Assembly: GCF_021869535.1 (NCBI RefSeq)
Contig: NW_026262666.1
Coordinates: 248,001-312,000 of the forward strand
DNA: 64,000 bases
Direction of reading: 5' to 3'
From: Mytilus californianus
Lineage: Eukaryota > Mollusca > Bivalvia > Mytilida > Mytilidae
The position numbers were made by a program, and so were the translations under genes. Below, one piece after another: positions 50,301 through 53,169 of the stretch; position 1 is the first letter of the stretch, and every line of letters starts with the position of its first letter. The notes under the pieces were generated by a model. That model saw only the letters and a list, made by a program, of their open reading frames with translations, did not search any database and was not told the DNA's origin.

Positions 50301-52078
50301 AATGCTAAGTACCACCAAACACAGATCAAATTTGAATTTGGGTGGCATCAGTTTTGCCATTCTTGAGTTATGTTGCAAAATTTGCAGTTTCTGCACCCTA
50401 ACCTTATTTTGCCACAATCAAATGTTCTGAACTTATACCAAATGCTTATTACCACTAAACACAGATCAAATTTGAATATGGATGGCATCACTTTAGCAGT
50501 TCTCGAGTTGTGTTGCTTACTAAATGGAAAAATTGGCAAATTTGCAGTTTCCGTACTCTTAACTTTACTTAACCACAACACAATTGAATTAGTACTTAAG
50601 ACTCATGTTTATTTACAAGTAGGGGCATCTGGACACATTCTTCTTTTATTAGATGATAGATATTACAATAGATGATATATTGATAAAATTGAGAATGGAA
50701 ATGGGGAATATGTCAAAGAGACAACAACCTGACCAAAGAGCAGATAACAGCCGAAGGCCACCAATGGGTCTTCAACGCAGCGAGAAAATCCGGCACCCGG
50801 AGGTGGGCCTCAACTGGCCCAAAAATAAAAATGTGTATTAGTTCAGTGAAAATGGAAGTCATACTAAACTCCAAAACATATAAATGAACTAAAATTAAAA
50901 AACATACAAGACTAACAAAGGCCATAGGCTCCTGACTTGGGACAGGCGCAAAAATGTGGCGGGGTTAAAGATCTCAGCCCTACCTCTATACCTCTAGCCA
51001 ATGTAGAATAAAGAAACACACAGCAATACGCACAGTAAAACTCAGTTCAAAAGAAGTCTGAGTCCAATGTCAGAATAGGTAACAAAAGAAACTAATCAAA
51101 ATGACAATGATACATAAATTAACAAAGGACTACTAGCAGTTACTGACATGCCAACTCCAGACCTCAATTAAACTGATTGAAAGATTATGTCTTCATCATA
51201 TGAAAATCCAGCACAATCCCTCCCGTTAGGGGTTTAGTATCATACCATCATAAAATATTTGAGAAGAACATAACCCGTATCATGCCAACAACTGATTTTA
51301 GAATAAATGTGTTTATGCAAAGACCCTGAGTGAATTTTTATACCAAAATATGCCATCCTTAATGACCTGACAACAGTATCGTAAGTATATCCCTTCTGAA
51401 TAAGTCTTGTTTAAAGATTTGGTTAGCTGTTGAGGTGAATGCGGACATTTTTGTGTTTTGTAAAGAATATTATCATAAAAGATTGGATGTGAAATACCTT
51501 AATGTATAAGATGTCTGCATGTTGATTTATATTTACGAATGAAGTCCTTGTACCGATGATAAAATTTAGTAAATGTTTTGACTAGTTTGTGAAATCGAAA
51601 ATCCTGGTGTAATAATTTTTCATTAATAAAGAGATTTCTTTCTTTAAAATCAAATACGTTGTTACATACATGAGCGAATCGAACAAGTTGAGAAATATAA
51701 ACACCATAAGATGGTGACAAGGGAACGTCACTAAACGTATATATTGATATGTTGATTTACCGGTAATCAATTTCCAATTACCATAAAAATTTCTAAATTT
51801 ATATAATCATATATGTGGTTCTTTTTTAGCTTCAGTTCACAAAGAATGTACAGCAAGGTGGCATTGAACCACAGACAATGTACACTCAACTGTTATATGA
51901 TATCAACAAAAATGCCATTGAACAGATGCAAGGTCCAAACTTAGCACGTCAAATACATACTGCACAGTACATGGCCATATCTCAGTTATTAAAACGCTTT
52001 AGTGATTTGTATCAGAATTCTCCAGAATGTTTAGTGTTTCCAGCAGTGAGAGAAATTTTACAAAAGTTTGATGGTTAG
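2309..52078 (+). CDS. MED14: MED14, Mediator complex subunit 14 (36 coding exons, 5' end outside window)
   Basis: MED14 is the nuclear scaffold subunit of Mediator. It links the head, middle and tail modules so that activators can signal to RNA polymerase II. I identify it by collinear similarity to human MED14 as I remember it, from [18 protein letters not shown] near the start through [42 protein letters not shown] and WAASIPT to the C-terminus. All 36 exons splice in frame (4090 nt: one leading base of a split codon, then 1363 codons including stop), giving 1362 residues. Human MED14 is about 1454 residues; only roughly the first 75 residues are missing here, beyond the left edge. The product shows no frameshift or internal stop. 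Residue numbers in the exon entries count from the first complete codon in the window. Two introns are U12-type; the rest have GT-AG U2 signals. Confidence 0.96.
2717..2822 (+). CDS. MED14: MED14 exon 2
   Basis: Residues 9-44. Contains [19 protein letters not shown], the best conserved block of the MED14 N-terminal domain. Acceptor ctgcag, donor gtaagt, ends in phase 0. Confidence 0.97.
3300..3490. repeat. degenerate short repeats of the type aatcccgagcttaaaa
   Basis: The motif ccc(g/a)aaatcc..gagcttaaaaa recurs imperfectly (aaaatcccgggcttaaaaat, gaaatcctgagcttaaaaac, gatcccgaaagg). A low-copy, decayed tandem repeat inside intron 2. Confidence 0.6.
3664..3758 (+). CDS. MED14: MED14 exon 3
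   Basis: Residues 45-76, helical N-terminal domain (ends ETLVNAR, split Arg). Acceptor tttgcag after a T tract, donor gtttgt. A decayed copy of most of this exon plus its donor follows in the intron. Confidence 0.95.
3779..3882 (+). pseudogene. decayed tandem copy of MED14 exon 3
   Basis: The start of intron 3 repeats the last ~80 bases of exon 3 and its donor at a spacing of about 113 bp. The stretch ccttagccaaaatgtc and the end ttaatgctaggtttgtat are shared. The copy carries an in-frame TAG (ttcctgtagcag, against ttccttgagcaa in the exon) and small indels, so it cannot be a usable alternative exon. The donor gtttgt is still present. Confidence 0.85.
4843..4921 (+). CDS. MED14: MED14 exon 4
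   Basis: Residues 76-102. Contains [18 protein letters not shown], nearly identical to human MED14. Acceptor atttcag, donor gtatgt, phase 0. Confidence 0.97.
4944..5592 (+). mobile_element. short, decayed copy of the TACGACCGC element family
   Basis: The left end ggtcgtaaattggtatcatgtcg and the right end cagggttggacatctgctgt followed by cgtatctagctgcgctcag match the ends of the 24582 and 41469 copies. The core has two aaggttgggattgattttgggg-like units. It contains a G tract (5331-5357) and starts 22 bases after exon 4. Confidence 0.7.
5600..6576. other. rest of MED14 intron 4, nothing recognised
   Basis: AT-rich. A short duplicated phrase gtcattacctcccctgtaa occurs near 6300 and 6341. No gene or element call. 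Confidence 0.5.
6577..6706 (+). CDS. MED14: MED14 exon 5
   Basis: Residues 103-146, [19 protein letters not shown] onward. Matches the human DKIIPPDPIT region. Acceptor ttttag, donor gtatgt, split codon G|AA. Confidence 0.95.
6715..6795 (+). pseudogene. decayed tandem copy of the 3' part of MED14 exon 5
   Basis: Starting 9 bases after exon 5, the intron repeats about 80 bases of the exon at an 89-bp spacing. The shared run begins cagacactg and goes through ccaaagttata and gtacagactggtatcatca, then decays (cttcctcctcagatg became a T-rich run). No donor is retained. Confidence 0.82.
6985..7025 (+). CDS. MED14: MED14 exon 6
   Basis: Residues 146-159, [14 protein letters not shown]; human has ANGRVKFRVEGEFE. 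A small 41-nt exon with acceptor attgtag and donor gtaaga. Confidence 0.95.
7275..7445 (+). mobile_element. SINE-like fragment (gattgccaataagacagc family)
   Basis: Shares gattgccaat.agaca, caccagagttcaaatga, caacaatgagaaaaa and tatagtcagc..ttaaaa with the copies at 18955-19190 and 19330-19660. No coding capacity seen. Confidence 0.65.
7473..7560 (+). CDS. MED14: MED14 exon 7
   Basis: Residues 160-189, with [17 protein letters not shown] conserved against human PWRLLKLEILVEDKETG. Donor gtaagg, split Gly. Confidence 0.96.
7836..7943 (+). CDS. MED14: MED14 exon 8 (ends at a U12 donor)
   Basis: Residues 189-225, including [17 protein letters not shown]. It ends GTTTTAC before gtatccttat, a minor-spliceosome donor. 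The split His codon C|AT is completed by exon 9. Confidence 0.95.
7944..8572 (+). other. MED14: U12-type intron 8 of MED14
   Basis: The donor is GTATCCTTAT (7944-7953) and the branch site is TTCCTTAAC (8557-8565), exactly the consensus for minor-spliceosome introns. The branch lies about 9 nt before the AG at 8571-8572, with no pyrimidine tract in between (caaaaaag). The intron is phase 1; the frame requires this AG ([14 protein letters not shown]). Near 8405-8440 it also holds a solo 3' end of the 23341-24305 element family (gtgagcactttagagcctct). Confidence 0.92.
8573..8740 (+). CDS. MED14: MED14 exon 9
   Basis: Residues 225-281, with [19 protein letters not shown] and ERMGD; human has SFCLSLQLEVLHSQTLMLI. 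Its acceptor is the U12 site. Donor gtaaga. Confidence 0.96.
9121..9233 (+). CDS. MED14: MED14 exon 10
   Basis: Residues 281-318, [19 protein letters not shown] and on. Acceptor tttttattag, donor gtaagt, phase 0. Confidence 0.93.
9240..9856. other. MED14 intron 10, left part
   Basis: No feature recognised between exon 10 and the MITE at 9857. Confidence 0.5.
9857..10048. mobile_element. MITE with ACTGTAAATTCAGAAATT inverted ends and TA target
   Basis: Left TA|CTGTAAATTCAGAAATT and right AATTTCTGAATTTACAG|TA form ~24-bp terminal inverted repeats flanked by TA, as in Tc1/mariner-derived MITEs. Related copies: 40223-40605 and 62359-62584. Confidence 0.85.
10100..10290. repeat. dispersed repeat shared with 58425-58590 in inverse orientation
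   Basis: gaatctaaaggactatgggt to attacccagaatgcattaga matches the reverse complement of 58425-58590, including the internal cattggttgaattt. Its ends (ctatgggtaa, ttacccagaa) are partly inverted, which suggests a MITE. Confidence 0.6.
10351..11250 (+). mobile_element. hairpin-capped element, TGCCCCC family, satellite core
   Basis: It starts with a fold-back TGCCCCCGCC-GTAGCG-GAGGGGGCA (10351-10375). The core is direct repeats of roughly 170-180 bp (gtttgcctcaaccaaatgtt, accacaaaac..agatcaagtt, gagttatgcccctttataa). It ends with gcgggggcatcatctgtgta (11211-11230). Related, mostly shorter copies lie at 20495-20690, 39241-39520 and 50040-50650. Confidence 0.78.
11317..11385 (+). CDS. MED14: MED14 exon 11
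   Basis: Residues 319-341, [19 protein letters not shown]; human has DHLSIEKLLIDSVHAR. Acceptor tttacag, donor gtatgt. Confidence 0.94.
11440..11800. mobile_element. near-palindromic MITE (11511-11778) inside a short tandem repeat
   Basis: Arms of over 100 bp pair: CAGCCGATTCCAATGAGTGT at left against ACACTCATTGAAATCGGCTG at right, continuing through ggtaatatctttggttagct. It sits inside the third copy of a ~35-bp repeat (aatctgtactattaacaaac). The intact copies show that TA was duplicated on insertion: ctat[TA]cagccg ... cggctg[TA]acaaac. Confidence 0.92.
12115..12154 (+). CDS. MED14: MED14 exon 12
   Basis: Residues 342-355, [13 protein letters not shown] plus a split Cys. A 40-nt exon with acceptor tttttcag and donor gtaagt. 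Confidence 0.85.
12640..13005 (+). mobile_element. 3' end of a retrotransposon (copy 1)
   Basis: Matches 53170-53850 (same strand) and the complement of 50675-51770. Shared stretches include atatgatgaagacataatct, gaggtctggagctt and ttgttgtctctttgac. All copies end at ccattctcaattttat, as expected for a 3' end. Confidence 0.75.
13092..13220 (+). CDS. MED14: MED14 exon 13
   Basis: Residues 355-398, with [19 protein letters not shown]; human has LPALVVPILEPCGNSECLH. Donor gttagt. Confidence 0.94.
13807..13977. mobile_element. palindromic fold-back MITE (agattccacca ends)
   Basis: Arms agattccacca ... cgatatttatccactctcga ... cagttaaatttt pair with aaatttaactgtctcgagtg ... gataaatatcgtat ... 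tggtagaatct. The centre is GC-rich (acgcgcggcaagcctcgcgt). The left neighbour tgacgtcatgaaaaaag-like sequence is shared with the copy at 30877-31037. Confidence 0.85.
14108..14189 (+). CDS. MED14: MED14 exon 14
   Basis: Residues 398-425, acidic helical segment [19 protein letters not shown] and on. Frame is fixed by both neighbours. Acceptor ttgttag, donor gtaaag, split Arg CG|A. Confidence 0.9.
14566..16008. mobile_element. nest of three repeats in MED14 intron 14
   Basis: The outermost is a CTGTGGATTCA MITE: left end at 14566 (aactgtggattcaattttt), right end at 15905-16008 (ccaatgaatattaatgaatccacag). Inside it is a repeat of the agatgtggtatgagtgccaa family (14615-14692 and 15713-15905). 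That repeat is interrupted by a third element, listed separately (14693-15712). Confidence 0.82.
14693..15712. mobile_element. non-autonomous DNA transposon, 16-bp TIRs, 5-bp target duplication
   Basis: The left end is CAGTGATCGGGAAGGA and the right end TCCTTCCAGATCACTG (one mismatch). The flank CATTA is present on both sides. The terminal CAGTG fits the hAT end pattern, but a 5-bp rather than 8-bp duplication makes the superfamily uncertain. The only ORF worth noting is 57 codons at 15217-15390 (Cys-rich start, then basic), which I do not recognise. Confidence 0.8.
16183..16342 (+). CDS. MED14: MED14 exon 15
   Basis: Residues 425-478, including [19 protein letters not shown]; human has CKQSIKHLPTISSETLQL. 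Acceptor attccag, donor gtaagt. Confidence 0.95.
16343..17197. other. MED14 intron 15
   Basis: Mostly unrecognised AT-rich sequence. Near 16858-16895 is a short minus-strand fragment of the gccaatgagacaac repeat (gttgtctcattggcaatcat). Confidence 0.5.
17198..17393 (+). CDS. MED14: MED14 exon 16
   Basis: Residues 479-544, [20 protein letters not shown] and on; this aligns with the human YKYYFMSVN region. Acceptor ttaacag, donor gttagt, split Pro. Confidence 0.93.
17721..17767 (+). CDS. MED14: MED14 exon 17
   Basis: Residues 544-559, [17 protein letters not shown] short acidic-then-basic segment. KKRK could act in nuclear localisation (inference) and aligns with the Lys-rich RTNAKRK part of human MED14. 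Donor gtacat is weak but keeps the frame. Confidence 0.87.
18130..18355. mobile_element. small MITE with inverted ends ttgtttgatgttgccta / taggcaacattaaacaa
   Basis: The 17-bp inverted pair encloses about 180 bp with no coding content, in intron 17. Confidence 0.65.
18438..18566 (+). CDS. MED14: MED14 exon 18
   Basis: Residues 560-602, basic linker (GPKNKKMKG) then [19 protein letters not shown]; matches human HFVAMCDTNMPFVGLRLEL. Acceptor tttttcag, donor gtaact. Confidence 0.94.
18955..19190 (+). mobile_element. SINE-like fragment (family of 7275)
   Basis: Diverged copy: attgccaattagacgaac, accagagttcaaat, tatagtcaattataaaaggc. Lies just upstream of exon 19. Confidence 0.65.
19225..19301 (+). 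CDS. MED14: MED14 exon 19
   Basis: Residues 603-628, with [20 protein letters not shown]; human has IPHQGVQVEGDGFSHAIRL. Acceptor ttaacag, donor gttagt, split Ser/Arg codon AG|T. Confidence 0.94.
19330..19660 (+). mobile_element. SINE-like or retrotransposon 3' fragment (gatgtggtatgattgccaat)
   Basis: The best-preserved member of the family: aatgagacaacaatccacca, tatcgtatagtcagctataa, ttttgacttgggacaggcac, ggcagggttaaacatgttt. The last motif is shared with the retrotransposon 3' ends at 50.9 and 53.5 kb, so this may be a related non-coding tail. Confidence 0.65.
20312..20423 (+). CDS. MED14: MED14 exon 20
   Basis: Residues 628-665, including [13 protein letters not shown]; human has FRLQGRNNRTWVAELVF. 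Acceptor ttacag, donor gtttgt. Confidence 0.94.
20495..20690 (+). mobile_element. single-unit copy of the TGCCCCC family
   Basis: tatgtcccagctgtagcgga at left, one core unit (tttgcctcaaccaaatgcta), aagaggggcatcatatgctt at right. The left hairpin has decayed. Confidence 0.7.
20755..20950. mobile_element. decayed MITE-like repeat
   Basis: gcatgcatttatttatgcaa and agcatcgcaaaaatttcg with gctatcaaaattttagatgc inside; the last phrase also occurs at 40-62. Inverted ends are poor. Confidence 0.45.
20950..21907. other. MED14 intron 20, remainder
   Basis: Unrecognised apart from a partial direct duplication (taaattatctccctc.tat... and atttaacatg-type phrases) at 21745-21870. Confidence 0.5.
21908..21956 (+). 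CDS. MED14: MED14 exon 21
   Basis: Residues 666-682, [16 protein letters not shown]; human has ANCPLNGTSTREQ. Acceptor tttgcag, donor gtaagt. The donor region is tandemly repeated into the intron. Confidence 0.92.
21951..22080 (+). repeat. ~31-bp tandem repeat that includes the exon 21 donor
   Basis: Four units of about 30-31 bp (tctggtaaataaatctattaataacacaggtt type) begin with the exon's own aatctg|gtaagt. Each unit contains acacag|gtttctg|gtaaat, an AG acceptor-like and GT donor-like pair bracketing 7 nt. Confidence 0.9.
22090..22935. other. MED14 intron 21, remainder
   Basis: No gene, repeat family or structured element recognised. Confidence 0.45.
22936..23076 (+). CDS. MED14: MED14 exon 22
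   Basis: Residues 682-729, including [18 protein letters not shown]; human has VEMFLNDWNSIARLYECVL. Acceptor ttttacag, donor gtacga. Confidence 0.96.
23341..24305 (+). mobile_element. element with tagctcgcct start and hairpin 3' end
   Basis: Begins tagctcgcctgtccgtcgcc and ends aaggtgagcgacacaggctctttagagcct (hairpin 24282-24297) then ctagtttt. Core: diverged units plus one 209-bp exact-looking duplication (units at 23461 and 23670). Solo ends of the same family occur near 8405-8440 and 36779. The minus-strand open frame here (23815-24192) is non-coding repeat. Confidence 0.7.
24582..28998 (+). mobile_element. hairpin-capped composite element, TACGACCGC family, copy A (interrupted)
   Basis: Starts with a 13-bp-arm hairpin (24582-24609, TACGACCGCAAAA..TTTTGCGGTCGTA) and cgtcgtcgtcgtcggcgtcg. 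Three successive satellite cores follow. First, ~200-300-bp units with accacaaggttccatatcac. Then a cluster of ~40-bp units with gcgcaatagcaagaaat (27930-28150). Then ~130-bp units with gttctttgatatgctgaatc (28200-28800). The end is gttcgacctctgcggtcgta followed by tcaagctgcg. It is interrupted by another element at 25441-27326. No coding capacity; the 136-codon open frame at 28393-28803 (minus) follows the repeat. Confidence 0.8.
25441..27326 (+). mobile_element. hairpin-capped element, GTCGAGC family, nested in the previous element
   Basis: Hairpin 25441-25475 has two stems (GTCGAGC/GCTTGAC outside, TGCGAC/GTCGCA inside), followed by ggcggcggcggctacggcgg. The core is ~150-bp units (ggtgtatggaatgattgtaa, tctgaccttgacctcatttt). 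A terminal motif gtaaagaaggcgagacattt then cagcgtgtgcactcttg occurs twice, ending at 26827 and 27326, so the element carries an internal partial duplication. Host sequence aagcattttt resumes as ttctagtttccag right after 27326. Confidence 0.82.
29290..29381 (+). CDS. MED14: MED14 exon 23
   Basis: Residues 729-759, with [20 protein letters not shown]; human has VRVYNYRKLILCYGTTKG. Intron 22 before it is 6.2 kb and full of repeats. Acceptor tttacag, donor gtaagt. Confidence 0.95.
29382..30397. other. MED14 intron 23, left part
   Basis: No repeat family or coding sequence recognised. Confidence 0.45.
30398..30614. mobile_element. CTGTGGATTCA MITE
   Basis: Left actgtggattcatttatttc and right aataatcaatccacagt are inverted. 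Inside, gtggtttttcaaagt and atgaaatccacaaaatcc recur in other copies (31145, 54047, 60230, 63490). Confidence 0.8.
30660..31043. mobile_element. palindromic MITE copy 2 (30877-31037) with shared left flank
   Basis: Same arms as 13807-13977. The left flank (tgatt.gt..aaat, gtgacgtcatgaaaaaagcc, ccatgcctgatga) is shared too, so the mobile unit may be larger than the palindrome. The GC-rich centre has decayed to AT. Confidence 0.78.
31145..31652. mobile_element. CTGTGGATTCA MITE with unrelated internal sequence
   Basis: Ends atactgtggattcattattc and aaaataaatgaatccacagt. The middle (about 31300-31560) is not found in other copies and may be a later insertion. Confidence 0.65.
31824..31973 (+). 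CDS. MED14: MED14 exon 24
   Basis: Residues 760-809, [20 protein letters not shown] and on; human has ISIQWNSIHQKFHISLGTVG. Acceptor after T10, donor gtaact. The last ~100 bases plus donor are tandemly repeated downstream. Confidence 0.96.
31872..32481 (+). repeat. 116-bp tandem array derived from the 3' end and donor of MED14 exon 24
   Basis: Units start at 31872 (inside the real exon), 31988, 32104, 32220, 32336 and 32452 (partial). All spacings are exactly 116 bp and divergence is only a few bases per unit. Each unit holds the end of exon 24 (ttagctcagttgtcacag) and a gtaa/gtga donor; the second unit has cataggtaa. Reading past the first donor gives CAG GTA ACT TAC AAC TAG, so donors further down would give an early stop. 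Confidence 0.95.
32482..32660. mobile_element. partial CTGTGGATTCA MITE, right end
   Basis: The right end aaaatgaatccacagt is intact. The left end is missing where it meets the exon 24 array. Confidence 0.65.
32862..32936 (+). CDS. MED14: MED14 exon 25
   Basis: Residues 810-834, with [19 protein letters not shown]; human has QAPLNAINKLPTVPMLG. Acceptor atttcag, donor gtgagt, phase 0. Confidence 0.96.
32937..33845. other. MED14 intron 25, left part
   Basis: Nothing recognised. Confidence 0.45.
33846..34216. mobile_element. possible MITE with AATAGACCACT / AGTGGTCTATT ends
   Basis: Short 11-bp inverted ends around ~370 bp of non-coding sequence. No target duplication could be confirmed. Confidence 0.5.
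34449..34525 (+). CDS. MED14: MED14 exon 26 (ends at a U12 donor)
   Basis: Residues 835-860, including [14 protein letters not shown]; human has LPQSSTHIRLAFRN. The true end is CAAGT before gtatccttt. An upstream gt (CAA|gtgtat) would break the frame into exon 27. Confidence 0.94.
34526..35603 (+). other. MED14: U12-type intron 26 of MED14
   Basis: The donor GTATCCTTTA (34526-34535) is a perfect minor-spliceosome 5' site. The branch-like TCCTTGAC (35588-35595) places its branch A about 9 nt before the AG at 35602-35603, with no pyrimidine tract. The intron is phase 2. Joining GT|T gives [12 protein letters not shown], collinear with human FRNMYCIDIYCR; the nearby ctag at 35596-35599 would lose the frame. 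I see no repeat family in the rest of the intron. Confidence 0.93.
35604..35721 (+). CDS. MED14: MED14 exon 27
   Basis: Residues 860-899, with [19 protein letters not shown]; human has RGVVAIRDGAYSLFDNSKL. One of the best conserved blocks. Donor gtaaga. Confidence 0.98.
35978..36223 (+). CDS. MED14: MED14 exon 28
   Basis: Residues 900-981. Contains [12 protein letters not shown] (human [12 protein letters not shown]) and then enters a Ser/Pro-rich disordered linker with many SP/TP pairs. Acceptor ttttcag, donor gtaagt. Confidence 0.96.
36589..36745 (+). CDS. MED14: MED14 exon 29
   Basis: Residues 982-1034, low-complexity Pro/Ser/Thr linker ([17 protein letters not shown]). Low conservation is expected here, but the frame and splice sites (tttttcag, gtgagt) fit. 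Confidence 0.92.
37025..37341 (+). mobile_element. short element ending in a gacagacagacgg tract and ATGCCCC hairpin
   Basis: A left part with gtgtccatagtacacggatg, a middle tcaagttaattggacttcaa, then imperfect GACA/GACG repeats (37232-37300) and the terminal stem atgcccctaagtggggcat. The architecture resembles the element at 63686-63955. Confidence 0.65.
37345..38051. other. MED14 intron 29, remainder
   Basis: Three short direct repeats of the type agtgtaaagagttatctcc (37607-37720). Otherwise nothing recognised. Confidence 0.5.
38052..38156 (+). CDS. MED14: MED14 exon 30
   Basis: Residues 1034-1069, end of the Ser/Pro linker ([20 protein letters not shown]); human has SGPSPAARMPGMSPANPSLH. 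Acceptor attgcag, donor gttggt. Confidence 0.94.
38930..39135 (+). CDS. MED14: MED14 exon 31
   Basis: Residues 1069-1137, with [13 protein letters not shown] and SPLERFLGC; human has QRSWAASIPTILT and SPLERFLGS. Acceptor attacag, donor gtattc. Confidence 0.97.
39241..39520 (+). mobile_element. single-unit TGCCCCC-family element
   Basis: Left hairpin TGCCCCCACAGC..GATGGGGGCA (39243-39268), one core unit, and right end gcggggcatcatctgtgtcc. Confidence 0.75.
39885..40040. mobile_element. partial CTGTGGATTCA-family MITE
   Basis: Contains ctagacttgtatgcagactt and atgaatccacgaaattggta as in other copies. The ends are degenerate (ttgtggatgaa, aataatccactgta). Confidence 0.55.
40223..40605. mobile_element. 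MITE containing five near-perfect 42-bp repeats
   Basis: Ends tactgtaaattcagaaatta and taatttctgagtttac place it in the 9857 family. Inside, the 42-bp unit gcattaattaaagattcc... starts at 40359, 40401, 40443, 40485 and 40527 with a sixth partial at 40569. 42 is a multiple of 3, so an 89-codon open frame arises by chance. Confidence 0.85.
40725..40854 (+). CDS. MED14: MED14 exon 32
   Basis: Residues 1138-1181, [19 protein letters not shown] and on; human has EPGVIMFKTDALKCRV. Acceptor tattctag; a second ctag four bases later would lose the frame. Donor gtaatt. Confidence 0.94.
41469..43802 (+). mobile_element. hairpin-capped composite element, TACGACCGC family, copy B
   Basis: Hairpin 41469-41498, cgtcgtcgtcgtccggcgtc, then the same three cores as copy A without the nested element, ending gacctctgcggtcgtatcaa and gcggagcatttta. 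Its third core has one extra 397-bp higher-order unit (about 42745-43141 repeated at 43142-43538), each made of three ~130-bp subunits. Confidence 0.82.
43803..44140. other. MED14 intron 32, right part
   Basis: Nothing recognised. Confidence 0.45.
44141..44202 (+). CDS. MED14: MED14 exon 33
   Basis: Residues 1181-1201, [19 protein letters not shown]; human has GQWKPDELQVLEKFFE. Acceptor ttttttag, donor gtaagt. Confidence 0.94.
44571..45601 (+). mobile_element. hairpin-capped element, GTCGAGC family, second copy
   Basis: Starts gtcgagcctgcaacattgtc with stem GTCGAGC/GCTCGAC, then gaggcgttaactaactac, ~150-bp core units (ggtgtatggaatgattgtat) and the end caggtgagacctttcagcgt and gtgcactcttg. 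As at 25441, the left flank is ttttt. Confidence 0.8.
45885..45970. mobile_element. fragment of the palindromic MITE family (13807 type)
   Basis: aaattttaactgtcgataga, gtagaaatgtggaaacgcct, gtgcagttgtagaa resemble the right arm only. Confidence 0.5.
46093..46200 (+). CDS. MED14: MED14 exon 34
   Basis: Residues 1202-1237, with [19 protein letters not shown]; human has GPPFKANTLIAFTKLLGAP. Acceptor tattttag, donor gtgagt. Confidence 0.97.
46721..46849 (+). CDS. MED14: MED14 exon 35
   Basis: Residues 1238-1280, including [11 protein letters not shown] and [12 protein letters not shown]; human has WNVQFCLTIPP and APPGTPAVVLKS. Acceptor aattag, donor gtttgt. Confidence 0.97.
47047..49770. repeat. 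33-bp minisatellite array (~80 units) in MED14 intron 35
   Basis: Unit: cttagaaatcatcttacaca followed by ataaatcattatg. Variants include cac(c/t)atacacaat and aatgaatc. Truncated units (aatcataatgtagaaatc) occur near 47384, 47641, 47741, 47870, 48680, 49108, 49434 and 49567. A gaagtagaagtagaaatc variant occurs near 48005, 48342 and 48514. Because 33 is a multiple of 3 and the unit lacks stops in some frames, long open frames occur on both strands (11-residue periods [11 protein letters not shown] and [11 protein letters not shown]). Confidence 0.97.
50040..50650 (+). mobile_element. TGCCCCC-family core repeats without the left hairpin
   Basis: Three to four core units (caaatgttatgaaacttata, accaccaaacacagatcaaa) and a right end aggggcatctggacacattc. 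The left end is truncated. Confidence 0.65.
50675..51770 (-). mobile_element. 5'-truncated retrotransposon with reverse-transcriptase remnant
   Basis: Read on the minus strand, an open frame (51499-51720) encodes [20 protein letters not shown] and [16 protein letters not shown] recall this pattern from the C-terminal region of reverse-transcriptase proteins common in mollusc and amphioxus genomes. Further on, sequence reading roughly [12 protein letters not shown] is out of that frame, so the gene is broken. The 3' tail ends near 50680 at the same point as the copies at 12640-13005 and 53170-53850. Confidence 0.6.
51499..51720 (-). pseudogene. reverse-transcriptase C-terminal fragment
   Basis: The open part of the truncated retrotransposon. 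The motif [12 protein letters not shown] supports the family. It is 73 codons and stops before the following conserved-looking SHPIFY segment, which is out of frame, so it is inactive. The superfamily cannot be fixed from this fragment. Confidence 0.55.
51830..52078 (+). CDS. MED14: MED14 exon 36, C-terminus and stop
   Basis: Residues 1281-1362 and TAG. Contains [15 protein letters not shown] and ends [13 protein letters not shown]; human has MMVSNILKRFAEM and FAAVRDLMANL. Acceptor cttttttag. Intron 35 before it is 5 kb. Confidence 0.97.
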   Translation, partial: LQFTKNVQQGGIEPQTMYTQLLYDINKNAIEQMQGPNLARQIHTAQYMAISQLLKRFSDLYQNSPECLVFPAVREILQKFDG

Positions 52079-52637
52079 ATTAGATTGGAGACTAATGATC
52101 ACTTTTGTAAACTGTATTTATTTGGATAGAAAGTTGAAATTAAAAATACTGTGTTCATAAATACTGGAAATGTTTCTGTTGCAATACCTGGATCAAACAC
52201 AAAAAGTTTGCCTACCTGTCGTTATCCTGGCCCAATCTAATACTTCATCGATAGGACCAGGCGTAATACAATCCATTTGACCAACTATCAGCGCTCAACA
52301 GGACTGAATTACTGCACATGTGTGTGTTCTATAAACAAGAAATACATCGAATCGCATCGTTAATTAACTGGTGATTCACTATGTTAATCAATAACTTTTG
52401 GATTATATTTTTTCATTTTTTTGAAATTTGCATTCCATATAAAATAAAAAATAATTTTCAATAAATTTTGTGGTAATATAAATATTTCCCGCCATTTGTC
52501 AAGAAAAGACGCTATTCCACGATGCATGATTCTAACATCCAATTGATGAAACCATGTTGTATTCCGCCTGGCTCTACTGACGAGCAGTGAGCCAGGATCC
52601 CAGGCTAACCTGTCGTATAAAATCATTAAAAAAAAGA

Positions 52638-52758
52638 TTTTACCACCATACCTTGTGCAGTACTATATTTTCTCCGATCTCAATGCTTAAATTTTAGCTA
52701 CATGTATTTATAATATGAAAATTATCTTGAGTGGAGAAATGCAGTTGTAAAATCCATA
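52638..52758. mobile_element. degenerate palindromic MITE in the presumed MED14 3' UTR
   Basis: gattttaccaccataccttg, tttctccgatctcaatgctt, atcttgagtggagaaat, gcagttgtaaaatc follow the arms of the 13807 family. It could form a hairpin in the transcript. Confidence 0.65.
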
Positions 52759-52903
52759 AAAAAAATAACAAAAGATTGGATGGAGGTTCTTTGGAAAATA
52801 AGAAATTATGAAACTTCAAAATTTCATACAATTCAAAATAAAGAAATTGTTGTTTTTATATTGTTTTTTTCCATGTGAACTTGTCATGTAAACAGTGCTA
52901 CAC

Positions 52904-52909
52904 AATAAA
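52904..52909 (+). promoter_or_regulatory. candidate MED14 poly(A) signal AATAAA
   Basis: AATAAA in acacaataaacttg is followed within 30 bases by a T/GT-rich stretch (ttttgtatttattgtgttattg), a typical cleavage context. It would give a 3' UTR of about 850 nt that includes a degenerate fold-back repeat (52638-52758). Earlier AATAAA at 52443-52448 and 52460-52465 are alternatives. Confidence 0.55.
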
Positions 52910-53169
52910 CTTGTATGATTTTGTATTTATTGTGTTATTGTAGTCTTTAGAATCTTTGGTTTGATGTATAAAGACATGGATATGTGCTATTCCTCAGTAC
53001 TAGTCCAATTAAAGCGAGACTCCTTATCATTGACTGTGTAGCCTGACATAGTCCAGCTGTAGAGACAAATAGGGATCATTTCTATTGTCTTTGGCATCTC
53101 GATTGTGACGCTTCTACAGGCCATAAAGTCATTAAAGATTGCATATTTTGGCGTTAATATTGATTCACT